Part shown: piece by piece, positions 1 through 12,515 of the stretch
Layout of the letters: every line of letters begins with the position of its first letter
How positions within the stretch are numbered: the first letter of the stretch is position 1
Source: Owenia fusiformis
Lineage: Eukaryota; Annelida; Polychaeta; Sabellida; Oweniidae
Direction of reading: 5' to 3'
NCBI GenBank assembly: GCA_903813345.2
Contig: CAIIXF020000001.1
Coordinates: forward strand, 18,929,915-18,993,914
DNA: 64,000 nt
Position numbers and translations under genes: made by a program
Notes under the pieces: model-generated
Told to the model about the DNA's origin: nothing
The model's database searches: none
What the model saw: only the letters and a program-made list of their open reading frames with translations

Positions 1-182
1 ACTTGAATGAAAAACTGTTAATCAATTCCAAAGAATACTCAAAAACTCTAGATATTTTGATAGATAAATATATTTATGAAATAGGTAGGGCTAAAAGCAC
101 CAATATTAAGTAGCCCCAATCTAAAATTCTAATCAATACTTAATCTTAGCGTATTTTCATCCATTTTCAATATCCAACTCAC

Positions 183-3100
183 CAGTTGTTCTGAGGTGAG
201 CCTAACAGATTTTTTGAATGACTCGTGATGGTGATATTTATGTGGCACTTTAAGTCTGGATGTAGACTCCTCCAGCTTGGTAGTATCTGATGGCACAGAG
301 GTCCCTCTCTCACTACGATCTGACGTGTCACTCTCATCATCACTACTATTCGTAGATGTTGACTCATCTTTGGTCTCAGGTTTAGCTTTAGACCTAATAA
401 CAGAAATTTCATAATTCAGGCTTTATCTTAATGTAAAAATGGAACATGTGGTTTAATATTTCCATGTTTCATGTCCTTTTAGATAGGAAGGCTTTCGAGG
501 ATCTCTGGAAATTCCCAATAATGTTTGGAGCTCCACTACTTGAACATTTACTTTACTGTTTCGTTAGTACTATAAATGAATATTTTGCATATGGCTTACC
601 GTTTCTGTTTCTGTGGTGTGTCAGGTGGACTTGAGGGGGCGCTGGAGGCAAGACTTGTCACATCATCCTGTAACACGTGGCAATAATTTTTAAAGGTGCT
701 TTCAGTCAATAGTTCAATGCAAGAAATCTCTTACTGAGATAAACTCTGCACATTAACTTTGAGCCTCTCAGTAAGTATTTCACTTTATGGTATAGGTTGA
801 GTATATGAATGGATTCCAGATGGCACAAAAATATGTTTGACAAAAAGTTGTAATGAGAGTTCCTATAAACTGATAGAAGTTGCAACTTAGGTATTTGTTT
901 GATATCTTGTTGTTTACCTTTTTCTCAGCTGCTAAGGGGTCTCTAGATTGCTTCGGGTTTTCACCACCTCTACCCCAGCCTGAGAACCAACCCCGCCTTC
1001 GTTCAGGTTTCTTAGGCATGTGTTCTTTGATGAGGTCATTTACAACTTCCTAGAACCAAACCAAGATTTAAATTCAATTTATTTATGGACAGATCACACT
1101 GGAAACCTGAAATTTTGGATGATAATAAATAATAATATTCTAACAAAACAGAGTAATAAAAACTAAACATTATTCACTTACCTCTGTCAAAGGTTTCTGG
1201 AAGACTAATACTGACATTAGAACTGGAGCTGCTATCTGCCAGTTGTAATACCTAGGAGCAAAATATAATAATATATAATATAGTAAACAGTTTTATAGTA
1301 AAGGAAAATGAAAATCAAATTTTGGTCCCCTATTAATCAATGGTAAACAATTCATAGTGTTTATAGGCTCAAATGTTGGTAGCAAATGAGCGCTGCACTC
1401 AATGAGATTCTGAACAGTGTTTGTTCCCGCTAAAAAAACCATTAGCCCATGAAAATTCAAAATTGTAAAAAATGAGTTTTGCAGTACTATTAAAATATGA
1501 ATTTCAATTTATGGCCTAGTCACATAGCCCGGCCGATGTCCGGCATCGGTAGAGCTCGGTGGATTTTTTTGGTGCCACCGAGCTCTCCTCATCGGAAGCA
1601 GAGCTCGGTGACGTGAACGGACTCTGTCCGGACATCTTCAGGGCGACCGACCGAACACCGGACGGTGACCATACGGAGTCTGTCTCAAAATGGTAGTTTT
1701 TTTCTACCGATGTGGCAGCAACTACCGGCCGGAGGTCGGCCGGACATCGGAAGGAATACGGCCGGTACCCGAGCAGGTAACAGGACACCATGCGATCGCC
1801 GGCCGGGTTGTTAACGGGCTTTGAACAGTGACCAGCCGATGCTCTGTCCCTCATAGGCCGGAGCTCGGTCGGAGCTCGGCCGCTGTCCGTTAAAAAAACC
1901 TCGTCCTCTGGTTGTCTCAGATGCATGGGACACCGGCCGGTGTTCGGCCGAGTTCGGTGAAAATTGCATCGCTGGCTCATCGTAACCTCATCGGCCGGGC
2001 TATGTGACTAGGCCATTAGTACCCACTCGAGGAGAAAAATTTTGAGGAGAGCAATGAGTATTATAATCTACTTACTTATCTGCTATTTTGATGACTAGTT
2101 TAGAATTGTTGAATATGTTTGGCTTGTTCTTGAACTCCTCAAAGGTGATGATATCTTGGTGGAACTTCTCTAGAGGTATATCTCCCTCATACTCATCTAG
2201 ACCTCCACATAGAGACATGTACACCTCTGGCATGGAGCCACTGGAAATAAAATGCATTGCTGTTCATAAAAGATACAACACATGTACACCTCTGGCATGG
2301 AGCCACTGGAAATAAAACGCATTGTTGTTCATAAAGATACAACACATGTACACCTCTGGCATGGAGCCACTGGAAATAAAACACATTGCTGTTCATAAAA
2401 GATACAACACATGTACACCTCTGGCATGGAGCCACTGGAAATAAAACACATTGCTGTTCATAAAAGATACAACACATGTACACCTCTGGCATGGAGCCAC
2501 TGGAAATAAAACACATTGCTGTTCATAAAAGATACAACACATGTACACCTCTGGCATGGAGCCACTGGAAATAAAACACATTGCTGTTCATAAAAGATAC
2601 AACACATGTACACCTCTGGCATGGAGCCACTGGAAATAAAACACATTGCTGTTCATAAAAGATACAACACATGTACACCTCTGGCATGGAGCCACTGGAA
2701 ATAAAATGCATTGCTGTTCATAAAAGATACAACACATGTACACCTCTGGCATGGAGCCACTGGAAATAAAATGCATTGCTGTTCATAAAAGATACAACAC
2801 ATGTACACCTCTGGCATGGAGCCACTGGAAATAAAACGCATTGCTGTTCATAAAAGATACAACACTACACTGCACTACGTTAACCCAAATGTCTTGAACA
2901 TTCAAGAAAAGGGTTTGTAATATAAAGTATAATATTTAATTTGCCTAAACAAGGCATTAACATGACAAAATGTCATCAACAGTTATTAGAAGTTGTAAGA
3001 ATTTGTTACAGATGCCGACCGACGAATGCTGAACACTGCTCACAAAATGTGGTGATGACATAACAACTGCAAACTTACCTTGGCAATGGAAAGTCTTCAT

Positions 3101-6100
3101 GACGATGACCAAATTTTTCAGCACCTTCAATGGAAAGCGGGGAATGTGGAAGTGAGGCTCCTCGACCAGACTCGTTGTCCTCATCTTGTATGGTTCTCAT
3201 ATTACTGGAACTGAAATAAAAGGAATACAATACATTAAACATTAAAATAGTATGATATTTCCAATTAGACTCTATAACTTTTTGAAAAGTTTATTTATTG
3301 TGGTTCATGTTGGATTCGGTATTTTATATGAAACGAATGTTATATATTTCATAATTTTGAATAGGCACAATTATAAGTATTCAATGCACCAAACATGGGC
3401 ACCATATATGCTCCCACCTTTTTGTATTATATAAGTAGAGTGCTGCTATTTCAGGGTCCATCTGGTCAAGACTGAGATCATCTAGGTAGATGCCTTCCTG
3501 CTCTGGCTGGTGACGCATCTTCTTGGTTTTACGCATGAAGTGGAATAAACCCCCTGTAGGCTTTTCTTCATCTGAAAATCAATTCTAATTTCTTTAAAAA
3601 TTTGAAAAGTATCTCACAAATATAAGACAAATCAGAGTTATGTCAAAGTCAATTCTCATAAAATGGGTTCTCTCATAAATGGGTTCATCTGTTTTACTTA
3701 TTAGTTGGTACAATATTTATTTTATTAAATTGTTGTTTTTTAATTCGTGAACAGACCAAATATTACATGATTTGTCAATGGAAATATTAGAGGGATAAAT
3801 CAAGTGGAGCCAATACTTGTATCTTTGTGTTAAACTATGCAAGCAGAAAACCTTGGAAGCTGACTCATTTTAGATTTATGCTGGTTTTCCTGAGCCAAGT
3901 TAATCATATCTGATCTGCTCAAACGTAAACATATTTTCTCACTAAGAGTGTAAACAAATTCAAGGGGAGTAAGATAACCTTAATAAAGTTCAGAAATTGC
4001 TAGAATAACACATCTATTTATCTGATATTCTAATACTGCGTATGCCTAAATATAGATCTTAAGTATTGTGTAATGAACATTCACCTCTTTACCTGAACAC
4101 GAATATACATTTCAAATTGTAATAATTAACATACCAGGTGTAGGTAATATATCGAGCCCTGTTGTTTTGGCTTTCTCTTCATCTTTGGCTGGGCTCTCGA
4201 TCACCTTCACCTTGGCTTTATGAGGTTCAGGAAGTTCCCCCCAATTCCAGGTGACGCCATCCTCAACTTCTGTCTGTGACATCGAATCTAACATTTGTTT
4301 CTCATATTCCGTGTCACTCTTGGGACTGGGTGGTCTACTAGCAATAGGGCTGGAAATAAAGTGCAAAACTGCAGAAATCCTATGTTAATCATAACCCCAT
4401 ATCTCAATACACATGTGTACACTTGTATTTTGCATGTACATTGTACAGTATTCAATTTAAAACATTTTGAGTGGGAAGATCTCAGGATGTCAGATCCACA
4501 CAAAAATTGTTCATTGAACACACTTTCTAAAGAATTTCAGTCCTTTTTGACTAAGTCTTAATATTATTGAACCTATGTATTTTCTGAATTATGTTCTTTT
4601 CCTATAGAACTATAGTATTGCTCAATTTCTTTGTGACTTACCTCATTACAGGAGTGATATCACCATCACTGAAGGGATGGAAATGTGAGGCATAGTGACT
4701 ATTTGCCCAGTCATCAGTCCTTTCATTTCTGTTCTCCTCCAAAGAGGGCAGGCTTATAGCAGCCACCTCTTCATCGACACCCTCTACGTCAAGATCAAAT
4801 ATTTCCTGATCTTCAAAATCATCTTCTTTACTGTCATTTTTGGCAATTTGGGATTTATTATTATTTTTACGGTGTTTTTTCCGCCTTCTTCGTTTTCCAA
4901 TATTGGAGTCTTTTTCATTTTCAATATTGATTGATTCACTGTTGGCAGAACTACTAGAGGTAGTTTTCTTTGTAATGTTTGTAGAGCTCTCAGGAGCTGG
5001 TAATTTGGTGGGTTTTGACACTAAGCTGGTGGTTGAAGTATCTGTTTGTGACGTGCTAGAGTCAGCTTGAGTAATTGGTCGAAATTCGACGCTTCTCTCT
5101 GAATCTGTCTGCGACCTTAAACTAATTTCAGAATCTAATCTAGATCGCCTATCTGTTTCGTTGCTTTCCAGACTCATTTCAGAATCTTGTCTTTGTTTTC
5201 TCCCTTCAAGGGTAATTTCAGAGTCAATTTCAGGTTTAATCCCTGCATTGTCTTTCTCTCTTTTAGCTGTTTCTTCACCATCTTGTTGTTTCTTTAACTC
5301 TTTCAAGCCCTCACGAATCAGTTCTTCAGCTGTTGGGATTGGAGATGTTGCCAGATATTCTGGGCCCTGAAGAGTTAAATATTGCTAATATACAAAGTGA
5401 GACATTTTTTAGTTCTTTTTCAGTGCAGGGGATTCGTTATTTTCAGTTTTTTGTTGTTATTTTGAAGAAATTTACTAATGTCTCTTCAAATATTTTGTTC
5501 AGTATTTCGACATACTCCCTTCAATCCCTGAAAATCTCACTAATAAAAAGGAAATGAGAGCATTTGGATAAATATTAATTGAACGAACCTCATATATGCT
5601 CAAAAATAAGCTGACTCAGACTGAAAGTAACTGGCTGCGATCTCAGAGTACCTATGATGCTATTGATGTACCCTCCAGCCAAGTGCAAATACAGTCTTCA
5701 ATTTGATGCTAAATAACGTGAATATATATCCTACCTCTGATAGCTCTTCTGCACTGACTTTTGCTACAAAGAATGCCTCGCCAGCCTCTCCAAGCTTCAT
5801 GTGCAGGGGCACAGGCTCCCCATTTACCTCTATATCAACCTGAAATCACAATACAATGCACATTTAATGTTCTATACTTTAAAATACTAGAACCCATATG
5901 GGAGAATTGTAGCTCTGTTAGGCATACTTGGACAGGATAATTGTTTCAGTTTCATTGCAAGCAATTTGCAATTAATCCTTTTGACTCCCATTTGGACATT
6001 TTGACTAGATTTTAACATTGCCAGCATAGGTAAATCAGAATTTCACACATTATTTTGTAGAATCCTGGGAATGTTACTTATTGCACATTTATCCCTCTGG

Positions 6101-9100
6101 CACCAACCAAAAGTGTTCAAATTTGCAGGTGTTCACATTTCAAGGTTTTTCAATATGTTAGTCAATGGAAATTTGGGACCGAGAAAAAGTGTTCATATTG
6201 AGAGGTGTTCAGATACAAGTTTTACTGTACCCATATTTGCAGATTTACTATTAAAAAGATGCAACTATTATCAAATATACATATAGAGCACAGCCTCCCA
6301 ACATAAGCTGTTTTAAGACCTTGTATAATAAGATATTATTAGAAATATTAGTCCCTAGAGCATAATGTAAATAGCCTACATACAACCCTAGATGTGGTCT
6401 GTAATCAATTTCTGCAGCATCTGTATTAAAAGTAATATAGTAATAGTTGCAGAATTCTATATATGAAAGCTGCTAATGCTGTGTTGGCTACACATATGCA
6501 GATCAAGTAATGCAATTGAAATATTCGTCAGCCTCATACCTCCTCCTATATTACATGTATTTTATGTGTGACAAATATGGTGGTCCATACATTTATTGTA
6601 AATTACTTGAATCAGTTACCCTTTACATTCGTTTGACTTCACTTCTTAAAAGAGAGCTTCATCTTCAGTCTTTCAGTTTATGATAAATCTCTGATCTCAC
6701 CGAGCCAATCAGAGTTCGTCGTCGAAATACGGACGACTTCCTATATGGTCATTTCCTCCGACAACCCCGCATAGTTAATGAGCTCTTATTTAGCATATGT
6801 TCCTTCAATTTCGCTGATTGGTTGAGAAGGGGTCAGTGTGGTCAATTTGGAATGATAAATTACCCGGGCTGTCACAGTGACCAATCTTTGGGGTGGGCTA
6901 CTAGAGTGTAATATAGTCTCAAGTAGGCAGAGGATAGTTTGTAACTATACTCTGCATGCGCGCAGGGTATGAATCAGTATACTGAAGGTTAATTATTAAT
7001 TAAATGCTTGGTAGGTTTATTTGATTAACAGTAAATAATGTGATAATGTTAAAGCAGCCAATTCATTACCAGCTGATTGATCACATGATCTCTGCAATGT
7101 TATGTTTTGCAAGAAAATGCCAGGGGCAGAATCATTTCATGTGACAGCTCGTCAACAAGGATACAGATCACCATTGTTTAACAGAGATTTGTTTTCCTGC
7201 CTACCTACATCACGGTGTATAACCCAAACGCTCCTACATGCACGACGGAGCGTTTCATTACTGAAATTAAACGAAGAAACGATCCGGAGTAGAAAAACTG
7301 GCTGGCAGGAATGATGAGCCGTCTGACGATTTCCCCAATAATGGGAATAAGAGGTATGAGTTACATATTTCGAGTATACCATTCGATGGGTGTGATATTC
7401 ATGTTGTACTTGGCTGGCTGTTGACGTTTGAAGCAATTAGGAAGAGCTGTACTAAGCAGTATAGTTATCAAAATTCAAAAACGTATTTGTCATTCTACCG
7501 GTAAAAACCTCTTTTGTCGATACATGTGATTAGTTGAGCCAAGATTAGAGCACCAACGTATATTTTAGTCAAATTCCAATGCTTCAACGCACCATACATT
7601 ATCGTAATAGTGATTTGATGACCGAAAATCCAGTCTTAAAAATGATGACATTCTCATATTCAAGAAACGCTCCGATCTGGTTAACACAGTGAACTGGAAA
7701 CGCTCCGGTAGTCTAGATCAGTTTAGGAAATATATAGCTTGCCTTTCCTTTTCAGGAAGAGAAAAAAGATCTATTATACCCCTTGGCATCAAAAAAAGAA
7801 AGATTAATTCACATGTAAATTTTCGTTTTTTTCTTTAGTTTTATGATTTAGCACATATGTAGGCATGACATCATCTAATGTAGGCTTAAATCAGTTAGTT
7901 GCACGTTTAGCACCACCAGGTTCAGATGTTTCAATTTGCCTAACAAGTACAACACGTTTTTGAGAGATAGATTCGATTCGGAACTCTTCTCTAATAATCT
8001 GAAAATGATATCAAAACAAAATGGTAAGAGCGTTTCTAAAATTGTGATCTAAATCGACGGAGCATTTCGAGGAAAACAAGCGATTTCTCGAGAACAAGTA
8101 ATGGATTCGGACTGGGATTTTAGGAAATGAAAATATACGAGTTTGTGATCTACTACTTTAACAGAAAGATTAACGTTTTCATAGAAATACTAGTTTAATT
8201 CGTAACTTGTGGTCAAATCATCATCTTCAGATTCGTTCGAGCTACACTACGGAGCTTTGATCAAGCAAATAACAGTTTACCACCAGAAGTTGAATAAATA
8301 AGATCTTTGCTCACGGTATTGTTCATCGAATGGTACATAATATTTCACCATAACATATGATATGTAAGAGAAACGAGAAAAACAATACTTACGGTTATAG
8401 TGGAATCTTCATTAGCCGCCATTTTATTTCGCTTCGGAGCGTTTCCGCGTAAATGAAACGCTCCGTCGTGCATGTAGGAGCGTTTGGGTTATACACCGTG
8501 TACATATTTAGCTATATGTAATATACGTAACTACCTAACAATTGTATCACAACAGGACAGGTCCACTCACCTCAAAACATCCGCATATTGATATATTTCA
8601 TATCTATATTTAAACATATTGATTTAAAGTAGCTAATGAGTCACTTTTGATAACTGCACATATCTGAACATACTCCTCTAAGGACATAAACCATCCTCTA
8701 ATAAGGACAATAATAAATTTGCTGATATGGCATTACAGTGTCAACATACTACTTGAGATTCAACTGTCGATACATGACTAAGACTACCTAGCTTTTGACT
8801 TGGAAATCCCACTGATATTTTAAACCAACTGATTTTTCAAATCATCAAAAATATACCAACTTAAACAAAATATGGGAATTTTAGCTTCATTTGATAAGGT
8901 AAAATATCTGATAAAACTTAGCCTGTGTAAACTTACAACCGCATGTTTGCATTGTCTCTTTGACAACCTGGGATTCAATATGATTTTTGCCAGCACTAAA
9001 AATTGAACATACTTTGAACGTTATCATAATTTATGTACTTACAATTTTTTCCCTAGAACGCAGCACGCCCAGCTTTCCAAAGCGCACATGGAATGGTGAA

Positions 9101-9222
9101 CATAAGAAGGAGCCATCTTCTTGTTGAACCACAATTACATCTATTGCACCAGTTAATGTTGCAGAGTTGATCTCATTGTAAAATCCTTTAAAATTTGAGA
9201 CTAGCTTTCCAAAATAATTCAT
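183..9222 (-). CDS. LPIN: Lipin phosphatidate phosphatase, N-terminal 719 codons (partial, 3' end outside window)
   Basis: Lipins dephosphorylate phosphatidic acid to diacylglycerol at ER membranes and also act as nuclear transcriptional co-regulators. Exons in transcript order: 9222-9043, 5839-5735, 5366-4642, 4349-4135, 3571-3418, 3210-3079, 2240-2076, 1251-1182, 1049-918, 667-600, 393-183. All have AG/GT borders, and phases match at every junction (2157 nt = 719 codons). The first two exons form the N-LIP domain, starting [11 protein letters not shown] and containing [18 protein letters not shown]. Then come LATSPIPT, a basic nuclear-localisation stretch [10 protein letters not shown] (about residues 253-262), the WNWGELPEP motif, [47 protein letters not shown] and, last, [11 protein letters not shown]. 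Each matches a known lipin landmark. The C-LIP phosphatase domain with the DxDxT motif is not in the window. ATG 9222 is chosen because it begins the conserved N-LIP and follows an acceptor at 9279. The 2240 acceptor sits in a tandem array (see the 2215-2863 entry). Confidence 0.95.
1511..2016. mobile_element. GC-rich MITE with 28-bp terminal inverted repeats
   Basis: Positions 1511-1538 and 1989-2016 are perfect inverted copies of 28 bp, beginning ATGGCCTAGTCACATAGCCC. The outer AT on each side may be the target duplication, giving an element of 1513-2014. The interior is much richer in GC and CpG than the surrounding lipin intron and contains hairpins built on GAGCTCGGTGG. A 154-codon open frame on the minus strand (1516-1980) runs across it and has no recognisable domain. 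I take it as chance openness of GC-rich DNA. The element lies in the intron between lipin exons 2240-2076 and 1251-1182. It is non-autonomous, and the superfamily is not determined. Confidence 0.85.
2215..2863. repeat. Tandem array, 10 copies of a 65-bp unit containing a lipin splice acceptor
   Basis: Ten near-identical copies of a 65-bp unit start at 2215, 2280, 2344, 2409 and then every 65 bp to 2799. One unit, the second, is 64 bp. On the minus strand each unit reads intron sequence ending TTTTATTTCCAG and then 26 nt identical to the start of lipin exon 2240-2076 (TGGCTCCATGCCAGAGGTG onward). The array is therefore a duplication of an intron/exon border, giving ten equivalent candidate 3' splice sites. 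The copy nearest the exon gives the conserved lipin reading frame. The copies differ mainly at two bases (cacatt, cgcatt or tgcatt), so the expansion is recent. Confidence 0.95.
6091..6226. repeat. Truncated copy of the 14765-14943 MITE family
   Basis: This stretch shares ordered blocks with the reverse complement of 14765-14943: ctctggcacc, caaaagt, gttcacatttcaaggttttt, gtcaatgga, attgagaggtgttcaga and the end gttttactgta. A third, weaker fragment lies near 10253-10320 (gtgaaacctgttt, tgttcatattgaga). It lies in lipin intron 1. Confidence 0.6.
6617..6969. mobile_element. Short palindromic-ended repeat (TACCCT...AGGGTA family)
   Basis: The copy starts TACCCTTTACATTCGTTTGA and ends TGCATGCGCGCAGGGTA. 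A much shorter relative (87 bp) is at 37444-37530, with TACCCTTTGCACTCGTTCGA at one end and TGCACGCAGGGTA at the other. A diverged trace is near 23880-23930. The shared ends with different interiors indicate a MITE family. It lies in lipin intron 1. Confidence 0.55.
7211..8500. mobile_element. Non-autonomous DNA transposon with perfect 49-bp TIRs and 5-bp target duplication
   Basis: The element is bounded by perfect 49-bp inverted repeats at 7211-7259 and 8452-8500, beginning CACGGTGTATAACCCAAACG. It is flanked by TACAT on both sides (7206-7210 and 8501-8505), a clean 5-bp target-site duplication. No long open frame is present. The motif AAACGCTCC recurs in direct and inverted form inside (near 7671, 7699, 8027 and 8440), like subterminal transposase-binding sites. 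A 5-bp duplication together with a CACNNTG-type terminus resembles Transib/RAG-like elements, whose ends match the RSS heptamer CACAGTG. That assignment is inference only. It lies in lipin intron 1. Confidence 0.9.
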
Positions 9223-12200
9223 GTTGTAGTTTGACTGTCTGTGTGACTAGACTCCCGATCTGCCGATTACTGAGCCATCTGTAAGAACACAAGACATAGG
9301 GAAATTAATATGTAAGCAGTACTCTTGCAAAAATATCAACTAAAATAATCACAATACCAGGAGAACATCTGAACAAAATCATTCATCACCTTTCAAGTAC
9401 AAATACTAATATAATAGTATGCTACAATGAAACATGTAACAAAGGAATATTTGTTCAAAAGTTCTCAAAAAATATCGAGGATTTTGTTATATCTAATGAG
9501 ATGACTGGATGCATGGAATCATCAGGAGACATCATGCCATTGCTATATATTATCAATTCTATTCATGAGTAAGCCTCTATTCTCTGTTGACGAACCGACT
9601 TCTGGAACATTCTAATTTAAGCGTAGTTCCTAGAGAACAGTGACTAATTTGTCCGTTAGAGAAGGCTGGATTGACCACATATATTTCTACATCACCATGT
9701 AACTAAATTTAGTATAAAAAGGAAATGTTGTACGATCCACTTAATATCTTAGATGACGTTTTATCAGTAAAAGCAATTTAAATGTATGTTTCTTGACGAT
9801 GCATCAAGATTATTTCACACCAGACTTATTTCTCAAATATTTACAATTGTTTAAAATCGCCATGGCACCAATCATTAAGGAAAAATCAATCATTGTTTAG
9901 TTTGTGTTAATGTAAAAAAAGATTGATCTGTCTGTCATTCAGTCAAATTGATTACTACAATGCAACATTCCAATTTATCAGGGTCCTATTTTAACTAATG
10001 CTTCCTTGTACACCAAAGGAAATCACAGGCTGTGATGCAACATTATATCCATAAAACCTTTCTTACTGTAACTGTAGTTAATTGCCGCTAATGTTGAAAA
10101 ACTTTGGCAATCAGCTGACTGTGTATATCTATGTTATTATTAGAAATAAATCGATAACATGAAAAAAACTGTAACTGTAGTTCACCGTATGAAAAAAGTT
10201 GCCTTGAAATACATGTAGTATGTTAATGCATGTCTGATATTTAAAATTAAACAGTGAAACCTGTTTAAGGTGAACAGTTTTAGAAACAAGCAAGTGTTCA
10301 TATTGAGACATATCAACAATAATGGAAGATTCTGATGACATGCGAGTCAAAGGAATAACAAAAATGGGATTGAAATGGTGTTCACAAATTGTGAGTTATT
10401 TAACTGAGAGGGGAGCTCACATATACTAGTTTCACTGTATACCAGACACACACAGATATCTAAGATGTAAACCAGTCTTGAAGGTGGAACTGAAGCTAAA
10501 TTATTTTGACAGTTAAAACTAAGAGAACACCTTGACATTTAGAGTATTTAGCCTAAAAACAAGTCTTTTTTCTGGGCCTCCAGCAGTTATCATTTTAATG
10601 AATAGGTATACAGTGCACAGTTCTTATTTTGAAAGTTGATTTATTGTATACATGTATAGTCATAGTCCATCACCTGTGATATTAGACCATCATCAGGTGG
10701 TAATATTATCAGGCGATGATAGGGAATGTCATAGGTGACTAGCAAAGTAACCTGAATTCCTGAGGCTTCTATTTAAACTATATGTACATGTATTGAAAAA
10801 TGGTATTGAAAACCACAGTGAGAATCAGATTTGGAAAGGAGGAATGAAACTAACAGTTGAATACTGAATGAGATGTGAAGGAAAATATTGACGTTAAGGA
10901 ATACCTAAACTAAAGGAATTCTTCAGATTTAAAAAATACACATTATTTCCAAGTCACATCTTGATCCATTAAGGTATTTTATATGACTGAAGGAATAAAC
11001 TGGTTTAACAATATGTACAAATCATAAGAGTCATATAACATAAGAATATAAGTCTTACCAGATAGTAGTATCTACGTTTAATGACTTCTGTTCAATGAAT
11101 GATGTTCTAAATTAATCTCTAATAATCCATTAATCTTTGATATATCTTGATTAAAGATTTATGTATGTTATACCTAAAATAATCCACATTAAATATTTTC
11201 CATCCACACTTATATCTTCCTGTTGTTTGCTGCTACAGTAATTTCAAAATTTTGAAATGTACATTTATTTATAACTTCGGGGAATTTCAATCTAATCAAC
11301 AAAACTGGACTTTGCTTGAATGACGTGAACATTGCACCAACCACCTGAGCCTAGACTGTAATCAAAGTGAGGACTTTATGAATCAGATTAATCAATCATT
11401 CCGCATGAAGTCATACTTGTTTTACCTAAATCAGCACTTAACCAAACATACACTGGTCATACATCTGCCATATTTACACCAATCATGCTCACTTAATTAT
11501 ATGATTTTTGATTGGCTTCTTCAAAACATCAAAGTAAAACAGAATGAAGTTTGAAGGGAGGGGGTCCTTGTTTGACAGATGGGTGTTTAGCAGTTTAGCA
11601 CTGACTGCAGTGCACAATCATGCTATTAGCTGTTTTAAAATTATACTAAGAGTCAAAAATGTATTTTAGCAAGAACATTGCTTATAAATCAAGATATCAG
11701 TATGTTAATTTAGTATACCAATACGCGATAACGTTTAATTTAGTTCAGTTTAGCTACCTCCTGTTTGAAGAGCTCTCATGTATGGTACAACTTCGTCTAC
11801 ATAATGTTACTTTGAATCTCCGATTATCTGTAAATTACCTCCTGAACTCTTATCACGAATAGGAGTATTGGTGTCACAGTCACTGAGAACCGCAGAAAAG
11901 ATTATGTGCAAAATAATGCTGGATAAGAGGTACATTACATTTGTAACTTCTGACCAATTTTCACTGACAATAAAGATTTACAATATAAACAAAAAAAACA
12001 ACAATATGAACGAATGATAAAAACAAGTATAAACAAAGAACCAACTGATGCAGATCGGCATTAACCATTTCAAAGCAACATAACCTTTTGTCCCTTACCT
12101 TGTTCTTACCTGCAGAATACAAGTATGTTACACTCTGACTTGATAGAGTAGGTTACCTTAGAACACTTCCTTCATCACTAAATATGATACATACATACCA

Positions 12201-12248
12201 CATTGCACCATACATGATCAATGCATGGGCTTACATCAGTGATTTGAC

Positions 12249-12515
12249 TTGTCCTCATACACATGTCAGCAAAATATGTGTGCTGAATTCTATAGTGTTA
12301 TCAATGGTCTAGGTTCCCCTGTTTACAAACCAGTGATAAATCTTGTTTCAGATACAGAAGTTGCAGATACATTATCAAAATCTCATTATAAACATCAAAG
12401 ATTTTTGAATGCTTTTGAGTACAAGTCATGTGACACTCAAGACACATGGAATAAATTTTGGAATGGATCCACAACTGCCTTTATGTTAAATGAACTGCCA
12501 AGACCTCCAGTGTGA
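12249..12515 (+). CDS. Unrecognised 88-codon open frame, possibly an isolated exon
   Basis: An open frame ends TGA at 12513-12515. An acceptor-like cag precedes caaaatatg at about 12269. The translation looks protein-like (YKPVINLVSDTEVADT, HKHQ-type and NKFWNGSTTAF segments) without low complexity, but I recognise no family. There is no ATG before the NMCAEF segment. It may be a captured exon, a processed fragment or chance. Confidence 0.2.
   Translation: MSSYTCQQNMCAEFYSVINGLGSPVYKPVINLVSDTEVADTLSKSHYKHQRFLNAFEYKSCDTQDTWNKFWNGSTTAFMLNELPRPPV

Noticed and set aside
1516-1980. 154-codon open frame on the minus strand
   Set aside because: Lies wholly inside the GC-rich MITE, crosses its hairpins and has no recognisable domain. 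Chance openness.
2193-2841. Set of overlapping 60-107 codon frames with GSMPEVYM repeats
   Set aside because: Products of the 65-bp tandem array read in all frames. Only the last 26 nt before 2215 belong to a real lipin exon.
2215-2863. Possible CRISPR-like array
   Set aside because: Whole units are repeated without unique spacers, and the genome is eukaryotic.
10660-10735. Imperfect dyad around atcacctgtgatatta / taatattatcaggcgatgat
   Set aside because: Weak pairing with several mismatches. No boundaries or partner copies seen.
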